From contig JARVLF010000001.1 in NCBI GenBank assembly GCA_030849465.1, positions 415,022-479,021 of the forward strand: 64,000 nt of DNA, written 5' to 3'. Below the pieces are notes generated by a model, which was given only the letters and a program-made list of their open reading frames with translations, did not search any database and was not told the origin of the DNA. The position numbers and the translations under genes are program-made. Positions within the stretch are counted from its first letter, which is position 1; each line of letters opens with the position of its first letter. This stretch comes from Moesziomyces globuligerus. Lineage: Eukaryota; Basidiomycota; Ustilaginomycetes; Ustilaginales; Ustilaginaceae. Of this stretch, positions 1 through 11,460 are shown piece after piece.

Positions 1-636
1 AGCTTCATGCTTCACCAGATTCGAAAGATGGTTGGTCTGTTGGTGCTCGTTGCGCGTAGTGGAGCTGCTGTTGGATTGGTAGACGAATGCTTTGGTCCGG
101 CTAGAGTCCACATCCCCAAAGCGCCTGGTTTGGGTTTGTTGCTCGAACAACCCATCTTTGACGCGTACAACGTCAGGATCCGCAACTCGAACGACAAGAT
201 CCATCGCCTCATCAACAAGAAATCCAAACCCCAAACCTCCAACCAGGATGACCAGGCGATTCAGGTGGATAAGAACAATCAGGATCAGGCGGGAGCTGCA
301 TCTTCGTTGGCCGACGAGCTTCGAGAATCAGTCAGCTACGCAGAACACGCTTCGGCCATGGAGGCGTTCAAGCAGGCCTGGATCTACGATCGCATCACCG
401 CCACCGAAACCGACACGGCCGAATTCGCCAAATGGCTCAACTACCTCGACGTCTTCCAGGGCCCCGACTTTGAGTACCTCAATCCTGCCGGCACCATCCC
501 CCCCTCCGCCATCGTCAAGGTAGGCGAATTCCACCGCGACGCCCACAAACACAAAACCAAGCACGACGACGACGACGACGAGGACAAAGAGGCTTACGCT
601 ATGAAGGGCAACCAGTTGGACGAGTACGAAGGATAA
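1..636 (+). CDS. PUS1: tRNA pseudouridine synthase 1 (Pus1), C-terminal part, cut by window edge
   Basis: This is the C-terminal end of a TruA-type pseudouridine synthase, which isomerises uridines in tRNAs and some other RNAs in the nucleus. The frame is already open at base 1, so the ATG at base 7 is an internal Met and the catalytic Asp domain lies outside the window. Diagnostic segments are HQIRKMVGLLVLVARSG, then DECFG, then IPKAPGLGLLLEQPIFDAYN, the usual conserved end of eukaryotic Pus1. The tail carries an acidic Asp run and ends EYEG. It converges on the CDC4-like gene, with about 410 bp between the two stop codons. Family assignment is from motif recognition and is quite secure. No intron is needed in the visible part. 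Confidence 0.88.
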   Translation, partial: SFMLHQIRKMVGLLVLVARSGAAVGLVDECFGPARVHIPKAPGLGLLLEQPIFDAYNVRIRNSNDKIHRLINKKSKPQTSNQDDQAIQVDKNNQDQAGAASSLADELRESVSYAEHASAMEAFKQAWIYDRITATETDTAEFAKWLNYLDVFQGPDFEYLNPAGTIPPSAIVKVGEFHRDAHKHKTKHDDDDDEDKEAYAMKGNQLDEYEG

Positions 637-825
637 TCTCTCCTCCCCCCCCCTCCTTCCTCCAGCCCGACCTCTTGCACCCTCCTCAACCCCTTACCCA
701 AACCTCATCGTTGGCCCCGTCACTCCATCACATCCTTCTTCAATATCAGCCCAATCTACCAACATCCACACTGCATAGCCCCTTGTCCCATCACCCTGTC
801 TCACCCCGTCACCCTGTCTCTTTCG

Positions 826-877
826 TGTTCACTTTGTGTTCACTTTGTGGTCACTTTGTGGTCACTTTGTGGTCACT
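826..877. repeat. 11-bp tandem repeat between convergent genes
   Basis: Four near-perfect copies of an 11-bp unit (CACTTTGTGGT type) lie in the 411-bp gap between the stop codons of PUS1 and the CDC4-like gene. The rest of the gap is C/T-rich and holds no convincing ORF. Confidence 0.8.
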
Positions 878-1047
878 CGAGCTGCAAGACTGAACAACCT
901 TGCTTGATCACCAAGACATGCGAAAGAGAAAAACGATGCTGAGCGACACCAAATGCAATCCACAACGCAACATTTCAAGCTGAGAACCCAACACGATCCG
1001 AGCGCAATCGTGAAATCCGCAGTCGCCATGGCAGCGAGAGCGGGCCA

Positions 1048-4000
1048 TCACATCTCGTCGGCGGCGGGACGGAAGGTGATGACGTCCATGCACGTCTTTT
1101 CGCCGCGCTTGCAGAGGACCACGACCTTGTCGTCGCGGTAGCTCACCTTCCACACCTGCTCGCACGGCTCGCAGATCTCGCGGATGAACTTGCCCGTGCC
1201 AAAGTCCCACAGCTTGACCCGGCCGTCGTTGCCGCCCGTGATGATGTAGCGCTCGTCAAACTGCAGACACGTCACCGAGCTGTCGTGCGCGCAGAGCCGG
1301 TGCAGACACTCGTACGTGGTGAGGCTAAACACGATCACCCGCCCGTCCGAGCCGCCCGTGACCAGCGTGTTGTCCAGCAGCTGCAGCTGCCCCACCAGCG
1401 ACGTATGGCCCTGGAAGAGCGCGAGGCAGTCGCCCGTCACCGCCGACCACACGCGCACCGTCGAGTCGAGCGAGCCCGTCGCCACGCGCTTGCCGTCAAA
1501 CGCCACCGCGTAGATGTAGTGGATGTGGCCGCGCAGCACGTGCTGGCACGCACCCGTGTCCAGGTTCCAGATGCGACACGTGCCGTCGTAGCTGCCCGAG
1601 GCCACCTGGTTGCCCGCCACCTCGATGCATCGCACAGAGTGCTGATGGCCCGCCAGCAGATGCACCAGCGTGCCCGTCTCGACGTTCCACACGCGCAGCG
1701 TAGAGTCGCGCGAGCCGGACACGGCGATCGGCTTGCCGTCGAGCACCTTGAGGCATCGCACCGTCGACGTGTGGCCGCGCAGCACGTGCTTGCACTCGCC
1801 CGTGCGCAGGTCCCAGACGCGCACGTCGCGGTCACATCCGCCGCTGACAACCACCGCGTCTTCGTTGCCGTAGCCAAGCACGCTTCCGCACGGATTGCCC
1901 ATGCCTAGCGCATTGCCAGCAGCCTGCGCAGTGCTAGCCGAGGCGGTGCGCGTGCGGTTCGGAGTCTTGCCAGCTCCCGAGCCGGGCACCGACTCGCTGT
2001 TGCGACGGATCTCCTCGGCGAGCTCGGCGGGGATCTGGCCGGTGCCGTCGGCCATGACGGCGTCTCGGATGGCGCCTGCTTCAGCCTCTGCGACGGCCCG
2101 GGCATTTTCTCGCTCCGATCGAGCTCGGGAAGAAGATCGAAGCTCGCGGTGCACAAACGAGGGGCCCTCGGAACGGACCGAGATGTCGGCATCCGAGTCG
2201 CCAGCGGCCGAGCCGTCTCCCTCCAACTGCAGGTGCTGCAGACGAGAAGCGTCGCTCGACACGGCTGACGATGCTGCGGTAGGGTCTTGGGCAGAGGCAG
2301 CCGCTCGCCTCGCACTCTGCTGGCGTCGAAGAGCACGGCGCGCCTTGTGGAACCACTCGAGCGTCTCGCCGTGGCCATAGGTCTGTCGAGCCTTGCCGGA
2401 TGCGGGCGTGCTGGCGGTGGAGGATGGCATTCTGCGACTGCCAAAGACGTCTGCCTCGTCGGGCAGCTCGAGGGAGGAGGCAGGCGGCGAGAGGAGAGCG
2501 TCTGCGGCGTCGGGGCGTGGATCGTGGTGCACGAGGCGGAGATCGCCGTCGGCGGCAGCTTGGTATGGCTTGCCACCGCTGCCGTCCTCGGGATCGGTGA
2601 CGACCATCTTGCCCTTGCCGCTACTGGAGGATGCGTTGGCGTCGGAGTCGGCACGCTTGCTGGCCTTGCTCGAACGGCTGATGAGGGTGAGGCACCATAC
2701 GCCCGCGTCGTGGCCGAGCAGGGTGTGCACGTAGAGACCGGTCTCGGCGCTAAAGACATGGATCTTGGAGTTGGCCATGCCGACGACGATCCACTCGCTA
2801 TCGATGGCGAGGCTGGTGACGACGTGGCCGGCGTCGGCCGAGACATGCTGGGTCTGAAGTCGGCCGCCCTTGCGCCAGTTGGACTCGGTGAGGTAGGCCA
2901 TCTTGAAGTGGGTTCGATAGCTGAAGGGGACCTTGGCGGAGCGATGGCGGTGTGCATGGACGGCGCTCGGAGAGGCGAGCGGGAGTCGCGAGGTGCCGGC
3001 GACGGCGGAGCGTTCTTGGACGGGGGAGCGAGAAGATGACGACGAGGACGTGTTGAGGCCGAGACCGGTGGGCGGTGCCGGCTCGTCTTCATCGACAGCG
3101 CTGGAGCCTCTGCGCGACCTCCTCGTGTCCGAGACACTGCGGAGGTTGCGACTGCGTTGGGATGACCCGCTGGAAGCACTCTCGCTACCAGCGCTGCCGC
3201 CGGCGCGGTGCAGGTTGGAGCGACGGGAATCGCGAGGACCAGGGACGAGCGAGCTCGTGCTTGGGCCGGCTCGGGAAGGAGAGGAAGCGGATGCCGATGC
3301 TGACGCAGAGAAGCGACCTGTGGGGGAATCGTGGTGAGGTAGGGACGCGAGGAGGGGTGCGTTGGGCGCCTGACCGATGGGATGCGCCTCGGCGGTGTCG
3401 TCCGCCTGCACGGAGGCCGACGCGGTGAGGTCATCGCCGTCGTCCATGTCCATAGCCTCGTCGGAATCATGAGCCGTGGGGGCAGCATGTGCAGGGATGC
3501 TGGATGAGGGTTGGACAGCTGTGATCTGGGTGCCGCGGGGCTGGTTGGGAGTCGTGAAGGCGGCGGCTGAGGTTGGATGCTGCCAGCCTTGAAGTCGGTC
3601 GAGTAGGCCGGATGGGGAGCGGTAGGCGGCGCTGATGGCGTGAGAGGTGGTGGGCTGAGGAGAGAGGATGGGTCGTGCGGCATGTGGAGTGGTGGCGGCA
3701 GCAGCTGCGTGGGAAGGGCCAGCACTGAGCCAGCCGAGGTGAGCCGAGGAGGCGGAGGGCGCGGGCGCTTCGATGGAGGGCGTCGCAAAGACATTGGAAG
3801 CGGACGGAGCGGCGGCCGAGGCGACGGCAGGGGCAGCAGCGGACTCGACGAGGCGGTCGTCAGCAGAGATGGGGTCGTCGCCGTAGCGTGCGCGGCTCTC
3901 CTCTTCGACGATCTCCTCGAGCTGGGAGTAGAAGGCGAGATCCGCTTCGGACATGGACTCGTTGAGCGAGCCGTGAACGCCATCCTGCTTGCTGAGGAAG

Positions 4001-4234
4001 AGGTCGTGTAGGGTGCGGAGCTCGTGGAGAGCGTTGGAGGGATCGAGACCGCGGTCGCGGTAGCGCTGGTAGAGGGAGGCGAGGACGGCAGCATCGTCGT
4101 CGTGATGCGAGAGGTCGTCTGCGTCTTCGTCACGGTCAAGCCAGGTGGTGGGATTGAGTCGTGGGGTGGCGATGGGAAGGAGAGATGGGGTGGCAGCGAC
4201 GGAACGCATGAGGCTGTCGTCGAGCGAGCGGATA

Positions 4235-4271
<37 letters not shown>

Positions 4272-4800
4272 GGACGGCGGGGACGGCGTTGCTGCTGCCG
4301 CGTCTGCGATACTTGTGCTTGAGACACATGACCTTCCAGGTGTGCTCGTCGTTGACGAGGCTCCTCCAGAAGCGGCTGACGCAGCTCGCGCGTGCGAGCG
4401 TCTTTGGGTCATCGATGAAGCTGAGGATGTTGAGGCTGACTTCGATGGGAAGGGCAGAGAGGAAGTCTACCTTGAGCCTGGGATGGATTACGGAGGAGAG
4501 GTGTGCGAGTTCGCGAACGCTGAAGAGATCGGTGAGCTCCGAGATGAGCCTGTAGCGTGCGGCCTGGGTGTACTGGGGCAGGACGAGGGAGAGATGCTTG
4601 AGGAGCTGGGAGGGGTCGTGTGGATCGACGGCGAGCGGGTGGGGAGAGGTGACGCCGTTGACCGAAGAAGCGGCGGCGGCGGCAGCGGCGGCGGCGGCGG
4701 CGGCATTGTTGGCGAGGCGTATGGAGGTGTGGAGGTCGGGCTGGGGAGAGGGAGCGGGTGTTGGCGGGCTGATGGCGCTATGGCGCGGCGACATGCTCAT
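1048..4800 (-). CDS. CDC4: Cdc4-type F-box/WD40 substrate receptor of an SCF ubiquitin ligase
   Basis: The 1250-aa product would recruit phosphorylated substrates to an SCF E3 ligase. The F-box is at about residues 111-157 (DFLSALPIEVSLNILSFID). Residues 170-630 are low-complexity and rich in Ala, Ser and Pro, with poly-Ala runs. A first WD-like blade starts near 633 (MAYLTESNWRKGG). A disordered insert of over 200 residues follows, and the remaining WD40 blades run from about 975 to the end (SGGCDRDVRVWDL onward). The C-terminal blades, with GHTSLVGQLQLL and EQVWKVSYRDDK, look more like Cdc4/Fbw7 than Met30/SconB. It reads as one exon with an ATG start. A (CTG)16 tract lies about 390 bp upstream. 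The family is sure; strict Cdc4 orthology is likely but unproven. Confidence 0.85.
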
Positions 4801-5192
4801 GGTGGACCAGCACGCGCAGGCACGCGCACGAGTGGCAGATGGCGAGCGAGAGGCAGGGATGCGCTTGCTGGCGGATGAGGCGACGCGTGATCACGAACGG
4901 CGCATGCGGGCGATCTCGTATGAGGTTGCGGAGCTGCAGGTGATCGATATGCGATAGGCAAGGATGCGGGACGAACGAGAACGAGAGCTGAATCCGATGG
5001 GATCGAGTCGACGAGCGGAGCTGAGCTGCTTCTGGTTCTGCTCCTGGTTCTGGTCGATGGCAAAGGCGAGCTCGAGGTGCAGCCCGAGCCATCATCACGG
5101 CAGAGCCGAGGCTGGCGAGCGTGGCCATCGGAGCTTCCGCCTGGGCGCGCTGAGGCGCGTGAACTTGGGCGAGCGAGCCGACGAGCATACCG

Positions 5193-5245
<53 letters not shown>

Positions 5246-6300
5246 TCTGGCTGAAATTCGAAACCCAAATTTCCCACTGCACACGCACACGCACGCCCAC
5301 GCGCCTCGCTGTCGACTGTGCAGTTGCGTGACTGTAGCGCCCGAGTCGAGAGGGTCGGAATCGACCGGTGTGGAGTGCTGTGCTCGGCGCGCGTCTGAGC
5401 GGCGACTCTGCGCGATGGAAGAGCGAGTGTCACAGCATCATGATTGCAGCCGTTTGGCTCAGCCTCACCCTCAGCCTTGGGCAGGCACATCCGACGACGA
5501 CGACGACGACGCGGACGACGCGGCAAGAATGTGATCGGCAAGGCCGAGCCCCGGCTACAGTAGCTGCACCAACCGTCAGCGAGCCGACGCCCTCGGCCCA
5601 TTTGGCTAGCGAGCGACACCGCCCGCTTGACTCGGGCTTGACCAAAGCCAAGGGCCATTTTGCGGCTTCATTTTCTTGGTTTTATTTTTGTGCGCCAATT
5701 CAGACAGACACCTGTTGCAACCGCCGACCTCTTCGGCAGCGTTCCGAGGCTGTCACACGAAGAACACTCGGTCGGATATCCGCATCGGAGCATCCGCTTC
5801 GGACCATCCGCGATGCGCCAGTGGCTGCGAAAGGCAAAGCAAGAGAGAGCGGCGGTGCGGCAGTCGTGTGGCTCGGCTGACCATGCAAGTCGTGAACTGC
5901 GCGTCGCCGCTCGGCTCTTCCGCCAGCTCGGGCCCCGCAAAGATCTCACACGACGCACCACACTTCATCGGGCTCCGCCGTCATTTTCGGCGTCAACTTC
6001 CGGAGGGCCCACGAATCGTGAATGCGACTTCGCTTAGGCCGGCCTGGCCGAGCCGGACTTTCCTCCACAATGTGAATTCCCAGGCGAAGAACCAGTACCG
6101 AATGCGCCTCTTGCATGCCATCACCATCAGCATCACCATCCCCACCGCCTTGCTCGTCTGTGCTCTCGGAAAGGAGGGAACTACTCCCGATCACACGCAT
6201 CCGGAACTTTCCCAGATGACCTTGAATCACTCGTCGTCGGCGCACACGCTCGGAGCCAGCAGCGCTTCCACCTAGTTCGCCTCGCTTATCCTCAGCACGC
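4801..6300. other. Divergent intergenic region between CDC4-like and Zn2Cys6 genes
   Basis: These 1.5 kb presumably hold both promoters. Several short ORFs cross the region, but none shows domain-like sequence, and the longest is simply the CTG repeat read as poly-Gln or poly-Leu. There is a (CGA)n-like patch at about 5493-5520. No RNA gene was recognised. Confidence 0.6.
5194..5241. repeat. (CTG)16 trinucleotide repeat
   Basis: This is an uninterrupted run of 16 CTG units on the + strand (CAG on the strand of the CDC4-like gene), about 390 bp upstream of that gene's ATG. It probably lies in its promoter or 5' UTR. Such a tract is expected to vary in length between strains. Confidence 0.95.
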
Positions 6301-9120
6301 ATGGCTCGCATGGCTCGCAACGCTCAGTCTCTCCCTCATTCGCCGTCGGCATCAGACTCAGCCTCCACCGTCGCCTTTACGTCCCTATCGATGTCGTCGT
6401 CAATGCCGCACTCAAGTATACCATCCAGCTCTCACGCGCTGCCATCGGCACACCATAATCCAGCTCCCCCTTCCGCCAAGCGTAAAAAGTATGCTCGTCG
6501 GTCGTGTCTCACCTGCCGCTCCAAAAAGACGCGCTGCGAGCTCCCCGACGAACATGTCGTCTCCTCTCATGACCCTCTGCCCGTCTACAAAGCATGTCAC
6601 CGATGCCGTGCACTCGACATTGCTTGCGTCGTCTGGGACGGCGACCGCAAGCGCAAGCCTCGCATAGGCCCCTCCGCAGCCACTTCCCCCTTCCACTCTG
6701 CCAACCACTCACCCCTCCCTATCGTACATGCCTACGATTCCTACCCACCCTCCCCGCGCCACCACGCCTCCTCCTCACAACGCGATGCTCTCACCTCGGA
6801 TCACATGCTCGACCTTGATGCGGCTGCAACGCACCACGCCTCGCCCTCTTTTGCTAGCGAACCTCATGCATCTCCAGCGTCCCAAGACTCTTCTCCTCAC
6901 ACCAAAGCTCATCACGACTCATCTCGCTTTGCCAATAGCGCGCATGCCCGTGCCTCGAGCTCCCACACCGCCTCTGCTCCCTCCATCAAAGCTTCGCGTG
7001 CCAACCGCCACCTCACACCCACCAGCGCTCAGCCCGCCACGCTTGCAAACACGCAGTATGATGCCGCCCTCTTCCTCTCCAGGGTGCCAAACGCCGAAAA
7101 CTGCTTCGGCGACGATATTCAGATCCTCACCAACCGTTTCTTGCACTCGCCTCTCGTCACTCTTGACCGTTTAATCACAAAAGTCCCCTCCTTCTCCCGC
7201 CTACTTCGCCCCGAGATGGATCGCTCCTTCGACGGAAGGCTCGCCAGTCTCGTCACCGACGAAAACATCTTCGAGCTCCAGCGCCACATCCCTCTACTCC
7301 GCATGTGGCATCCTCACGTCCCCGACCTCCCGTCCCTCCGCTCCACACACGCTCGTATACCCAAGCCCGCCACCTCGCTTCTGCTCGCCACCCTCTGCCT
7401 CGTCGCCTCCAAAATCGCAGGCCGCCGCCATCTCGCAAAGCACTTTGCAATCCACGTGGACCGCCTCGGCCTGCAGGTCCTCATCTCCGCTCCCAGGGAG
7501 ATCCATGCCGCACAGGCCTTTGAGCTCCTCCTCGCCCACGATCCCTGTCTCATCGGCGCCAGCGTCGACGCTGCCGCCTCTTCCTCCAACAACGCCGCCG
7601 TCTTTGGCGAATCCCTCCACTCGAGCGCGCTCTCCATCGCAGAGAGCATCGGCCTCGACCTCGTCATGTCCCAGGCTGCCCACGCCGCCCACGCCGCCCA
7701 CGCCGCCCACGCCGCCCACGCCGCCAATGCCGACCACGAACCACAAGCCAGCGCTCGCCGCAAGGACGAGACGCTTCGATGGCAGCTCCAACACTTCTCG
7801 CTCTGGTGCAGCCTCTCGCTCTGGCGCGCCACCTTTGTCTTTCTCAACAAAACCATCCGTCCGCTCGAGCTTTCCCAGCTTCGCCGCGATGCCGAGTTTG
7901 CCATCGCCTCGGTCAGCCAGCTCGAGTCTTGCGCGCCATCCGACAAAGAGGCCGCCAACAACGACGCCCTCTTCAAGGCGGGCGTCTTTGCGCTCGCTTA
8001 TCGAGCCATCCACGTCGCCGACTTCCACGCCCGCATGGCCCAGCTCGAGACGCTCTGGCACAGCCGATCCCTCTTCTCCGCCATCGACATTCGTCGCGAG
8101 ATCACCAGCAGGATCGAAGAAGACGTCCGCTCCCTCGACGAGCTCAAGAAGACCAAGCGCTGCAGGCTCTGGTGCCTCGGCGATCTGCCCCAGCTCCGCC
8201 TCTTGGACCGCTGGGTGGATCTGCACCTCGAGTCCGACTGCGTCATCATGTTCCAGCTCTACATGCGCAGCGTCATCCCCGACAGCGACGGTGGAGTCAC
8301 CGTCGTGGACGTGGCGCGCATCATCATGCAGGACGAGCAGCTCTTTCGATTCGTCTTTCACTTAAGCGAAAAGAACTATCTGCACGCAGAGAGCGTGCTC
8401 GCCGGCGTGGCCGGCTCGCCCCGCTTCGAGCCCAAGGAGCTCGAGCAGACGGGCCTGCCCTTGCTTTTGACGTGCGGATACATCCTGCACATCACCATCT
8501 CCTTCGTGGAGTGGATCAGCTTTGCGCAGTACGGCCTGCAGGAGGTGGCGCTGCGCGAGGACATGTTTGCGCTCCTCCTCACCCAGGTCGCCGACAGGCT
8601 CGTCGGGCGCGGTGACGCCGAGAACGAGAGCCTGGAACGTCTCGTCTCGGGACTGCTTGCGCAGATGTCTCGCAAGGTGAGAGACTTCGAGTACCTCAGG
8701 GTGACCAAGAATTTGGAGCCAGTGGTGCGCGCCGAGGTTCCGACAAAGGCTTCGGTGGACGCCGGCACGGTGGGCCATGCGAGTTCGAGACGCGAGGCCG
8801 GCGAGTCAGCCGATCGACGAGAGCAACCTGAGCGAGCGACGCGGCCGGGTCAAGACACCGGCGCGTACCTAACCCAGGCAGCGATCCCCGTGAGCTGGTT
8901 GCCGACCTCGATGGGGCCGCCGACGCCCGCGCTGATGGGCCAGATGGATGGCGGCGTGGCCGCTTGCGCTTCGAGCGAGTCGATGGGGCCAGGTGCGGCC
9001 TCGCTCCCGTGCACGTCGGATGCGCTTTCGGCCGAAAACATGGCGCACATCGTGGATCAGATCCTCAGATGGGACAGCCTGCCGCAGATCAGCATGGGTC
9101 CACCTGGCTTCGCGAATTGA
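6301..9120 (+). CDS. Zn2Cys6 fungal transcription factor, paralogue of the gene at 34806
   Basis: This is a 939-aa nuclear regulator. The Zn2Cys6 cluster is at residues 69-109 (C69, C72, C79, C99, C102, C109), preceded by a basic KRKKYARR stretch. The linker between the third and fourth Cys is 19 residues, much longer than the usual 5-12. Just after the cluster comes CVVWDGDRKRKPR. The middle region (about residues 270-760) is helical and resembles a fungal-specific TF regulatory domain. It contains an imperfect (AAH)n repeat from about 7677 encoded by 9-bp units. It starts at an ATG and reads as a single exon. The gene at 34806 shares the cluster, the WDGDRKR motif and the downstream pattern of WHPH, then CLVA, then ELLLAH. 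Target genes cannot be inferred. Confidence 0.87.
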   Translation: MARMARNAQSLPHSPSASDSASTVAFTSLSMSSSMPHSSIPSSSHALPSAHHNPAPPSAKRKKYARRSCLTCRSKKTRCELPDEHVVSSHDPLPVYKACHRCRALDIACVVWDGDRKRKPRIGPSAATSPFHSANHSPLPIVHAYDSYPPSPRHHASSSQRDALTSDHMLDLDAAATHHASPSFASEPHASPASQDSSPHTKAHHDSSRFANSAHARASSSHTASAPSIKASRANRHLTPTSAQPATLANTQYDAALFLSRVPNAENCFGDDIQILTNRFLHSPLVTLDRLITKVPSFSRLLRPEMDRSFDGRLASLVTDENIFELQRHIPLLRMWHPHVPDLPSLRSTHARIPKPATSLLLATLCLVASKIAGRRHLAKHFAIHVDRLGLQVLISAPREIHAAQAFELLLAHDPCLIGASVDAAASSSNNAAVFGESLHSSALSIAESIGLDLVMSQAAHAAHAAHAAHAAHAANADHEPQASARRKDETLRWQLQHFSLWCSLSLWRATFVFLNKTIRPLELSQLRRDAEFAIASVSQLESCAPSDKEAANNDALFKAGVFALAYRAIHVADFHARMAQLETLWHSRSLFSAIDIRREITSRIEEDVRSLDELKKTKRCRLWCLGDLPQLRLLDRWVDLHLESDCVIMFQLYMRSVIPDSDGGVTVVDVARIIMQDEQLFRFVFHLSEKNYLHAESVLAGVAGSPRFEPKELEQTGLPLLLTCGYILHITISFVEWISFAQYGLQEVALREDMFALLLTQVADRLVGRGDAENESLERLVSGLLAQMSRKVRDFEYLRVTKNLEPVVRAEVPTKASVDAGTVGHASSRREAGESADRREQPERATRPGQDTGAYLTQAAIPVSWLPTSMGPPTPALMGQMDGGVAACASSESMGPGAASLPCTSDALSAENMAHIVDQILRWDSLPQISMGPPGFAN

Positions 9121-10116
9121 CGCCTCAAAGAGACGCCGACGGAGCTCGGTCAGCTAGATTTTTAGACCACTCCAGAATCGCAAGCAGTCGCGATGGACTT
9201 TTTCGCACCGGGATCCAGGGTGGGGACATTGACAGAGTGTTTTTTTCGACGCGCAGAAACCAGGCTGACGGGGACGCGCTATGGCTAGGCCTGGGCGCGC
9301 CTGCAAGCGCGCGCGACGTCGAGTACAATAAGATCAGACGGGGCCTCGGAGAAGGTGCATGTGCGGAGTCTGAACGCTGCACGCGAGCCTCCAACGGAGA
9401 ACACCAAGACTTTGTTCGCGCGTAGCTCCTTTCGCTCCATCTCGGCGACGGATGTATGGCATGCTGATGTTGGTATGGAGATGGGAGGTTGTAGATGATG
9501 CAGGTGGGCGTGGGAACGGGTGCAAGAGGGATTTGCCAGCTGTCAAGGAGAACGGAGCGAGGTCAGGGTTTCGGTGGACGGTGTGCTGTCAAAATCGCAA
9601 TTTCTGCACGCCGGACCTCGGCCAGCGAACAACAACCGAGACCGAGCAACATGCTGCTGGCAGGACCAGCTACTTGAACGCTGGCAACGACGCAACGGAG
9701 TCGGAAAGCAAGCCACGTTTCACGGTCCAAGCTGACGCGACGCTCTTTTTGGCGTAGGACGATCGCATCGGCGTCTTGCACTGGGTTTGAGACGGATTCG
9801 ATGGCGATCGTGGCTTCCAAGCTAGCCCGGGGACCGTCGAGGACAATGGGTTAGGGTTCGTTCGCTCTACGCCACACCGGGTAAGTGGAAGAAAGCCACA
9901 AAGCTTGATCCATGGCCGCCTCTGCGCTGCACGACCGTCGAGGTACCCTCGGATGCACCAACGTCGATAGCGGCTTGATTCTACCGACGACTCAATTGCC
10001 CGATTGTGGCAGAAGTACATATAGCGGGACGAGTTTTCGGATACCCGGTCTGGTGCACCCTTTCCGACAGCCGGCGACAACGACGATTGCTGCACCTTTC
10101 CGATCCCTCGGCTGAT
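9121..10116. other. Intergenic region, no gene seen
   Basis: About 1 kb separates the Zn2Cys6 gene from the DUF1996 gene. Short ORFs on both strands have no recognisable domains. A GTG-started extension of the DUF1996 frame begins at 10006 but is not preferred. No RNA gene or strong repeat was seen. Confidence 0.5.
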
Positions 10117-11460
10117 ATGACCTCGACAAGGATGCAGGCAAGGCGAGCATTGGTATGGAGTGCGGTGGCGGTGTGGTGTGCGCTGTGCGCGGCGGTGCAA
10201 GTGGATGCGACGTTGGCGAATCCGGTCATGTGGATCCTCACGCATCACTCGCTCAAGACGGCGCGCATCGATCCGATCGTGAGTCCGCACAGCGTCTCTT
10301 CGCACACGCACTCGCTCGTGGGCGTCAACGGCGTCAGTGCCGACACGACGACGGCCGAGGCTCTCGAGAGCGCCTCGACGTGCACGACGGCGGGCTTGAC
10401 GGGCGACATGTCTTCGTACTGGGCACCTTCGCTCTACTCGTTCAACGCCAACAACGACACGTTTACGCCGCGCCCGCTCGCCTATGTCAACACGTACTAC
10501 CTCATGCGTGGCAATGTGGCCATCACCGCGTTCCCGCGCGGGATGCAGCTGCTGGCGGGAAGCGCGATGCGTCGAGGAGCCGGACCGACGCGTCAGGCGG
10601 ACAACACGGTCTCGTTCGTCTGCCTCAACTACGCGGAGGGCAGCACGCAGGAGGCGACGATGCCGCAGCGTGCGTGTCCGCAGGGCCTGAGGACGCAGGT
10701 GATCTTCCCGTCGTGTTGGAACGGCAAGGACCTGGTGTCCAAGAATCACACGCACGTGGTGTATCCGCTGGGCGACAATGCGGACAACGGAGCGTGTCCG
10801 GAGACGCATCCGACGCGGCTGCCGACGCTGTTCTACGAATTTGTGTGGGGCGTGGATGGAGAGGACAACAGCGGCAACTCGAGGTGGGTGCTGAGCAACG
10901 GCGATGCGATGGGCTACTCGTTCCACGCCGACTTTATCGCTGCGTGGGACGAGGAGATTCTGCAGTCTGCGATCGACGAGTGTGCGGGCAACCTGTTCAA
11001 CGATCTCGAGTCGTGTGCGCCGCTGGCGCGGACGCTGGACCGCAAGGCGTCTGAATCGTGCCGTGCCGAGTCGACGGAAGCGACGACGGGGAGCATCGGC
11101 TCGCTTCCCGGGTGCAATGTGGTTTGGAACGGACCGCATGCAGGCAAAGGGCTCTCGCCGGGCTGCGATCCGAACAAGGTGATGCTCAAGCCCGCCAACT
11201 GGCCCACGCCGTCGAGCAGCGCTGCGACCTCGACGGCGGCGGCAGCAGCCGTGGCTTGGTCGACTCGGTCGAGTCCAAAGGCGCACGCGAGCGCGGCACA
11301 CGGAAAGACCAAGAAGAAGAAGCACGCCAAGAAGCCCAGCAAGAAGCCACTCGTCGCCGCGATCGAGTCGTTGCTCACCAAAGCGCTCGAGACGCCACAC
11401 CCCAAGCGCCCCTCCAAGGTGCGCGCGCACAAACCGCGCAGGCGCCCCAGCCATCACTAG
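10117..11460 (+). CDS. Secreted DUF1996-family protein
   Basis: The 447-aa product belongs to the fungal DUF1996 family, extracellular or cell-wall proteins of unknown activity. I chose the ATG at 10117 because it puts a classic signal peptide at the N-terminus (Arg-rich start, then ALVWSAVAVWCALCAA). Residues about 45-260 carry the family hallmarks: RIDPIVSPHSVSSHTHSLVG, then MSSYWAPSLY, then CPQGLRTQVIFPSCWNGKD, and later GYSFHADF. Many Cys suggest disulfides. The C-terminal ~90 residues are Ala/Ser- then Lys/Arg-rich (KKKKHAKKPSKK), an unusual tail for a secreted protein. No GPI signal is evident. Single exon. Confidence 0.82.
   Translation: MTSTRMQARRALVWSAVAVWCALCAAVQVDATLANPVMWILTHHSLKTARIDPIVSPHSVSSHTHSLVGVNGVSADTTTAEALESASTCTTAGLTGDMSSYWAPSLYSFNANNDTFTPRPLAYVNTYYLMRGNVAITAFPRGMQLLAGSAMRRGAGPTRQADNTVSFVCLNYAEGSTQEATMPQRACPQGLRTQVIFPSCWNGKDLVSKNHTHVVYPLGDNADNGACPETHPTRLPTLFYEFVWGVDGEDNSGNSRWVLSNGDAMGYSFHADFIAAWDEEILQSAIDECAGNLFNDLESCAPLARTLDRKASESCRAESTEATTGSIGSLPGCNVVWNGPHAGKGLSPGCDPNKVMLKPANWPTPSSSAATSTAAAAAVAWSTRSSPKAHASAAHGKTKKKKHAKKPSKKPLVAAIESLLTKALETPHPKRPSKVRAHKPRRRPSHH

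Noticed and set aside
5095..5658. 187-codon minus-strand ORF with a poly-Gln run upstream of the CDC4-like gene
   Set aside because: The Gln run is just the (CTG)16 tract; the rest has no domain character and lies in a promoter-like gap.
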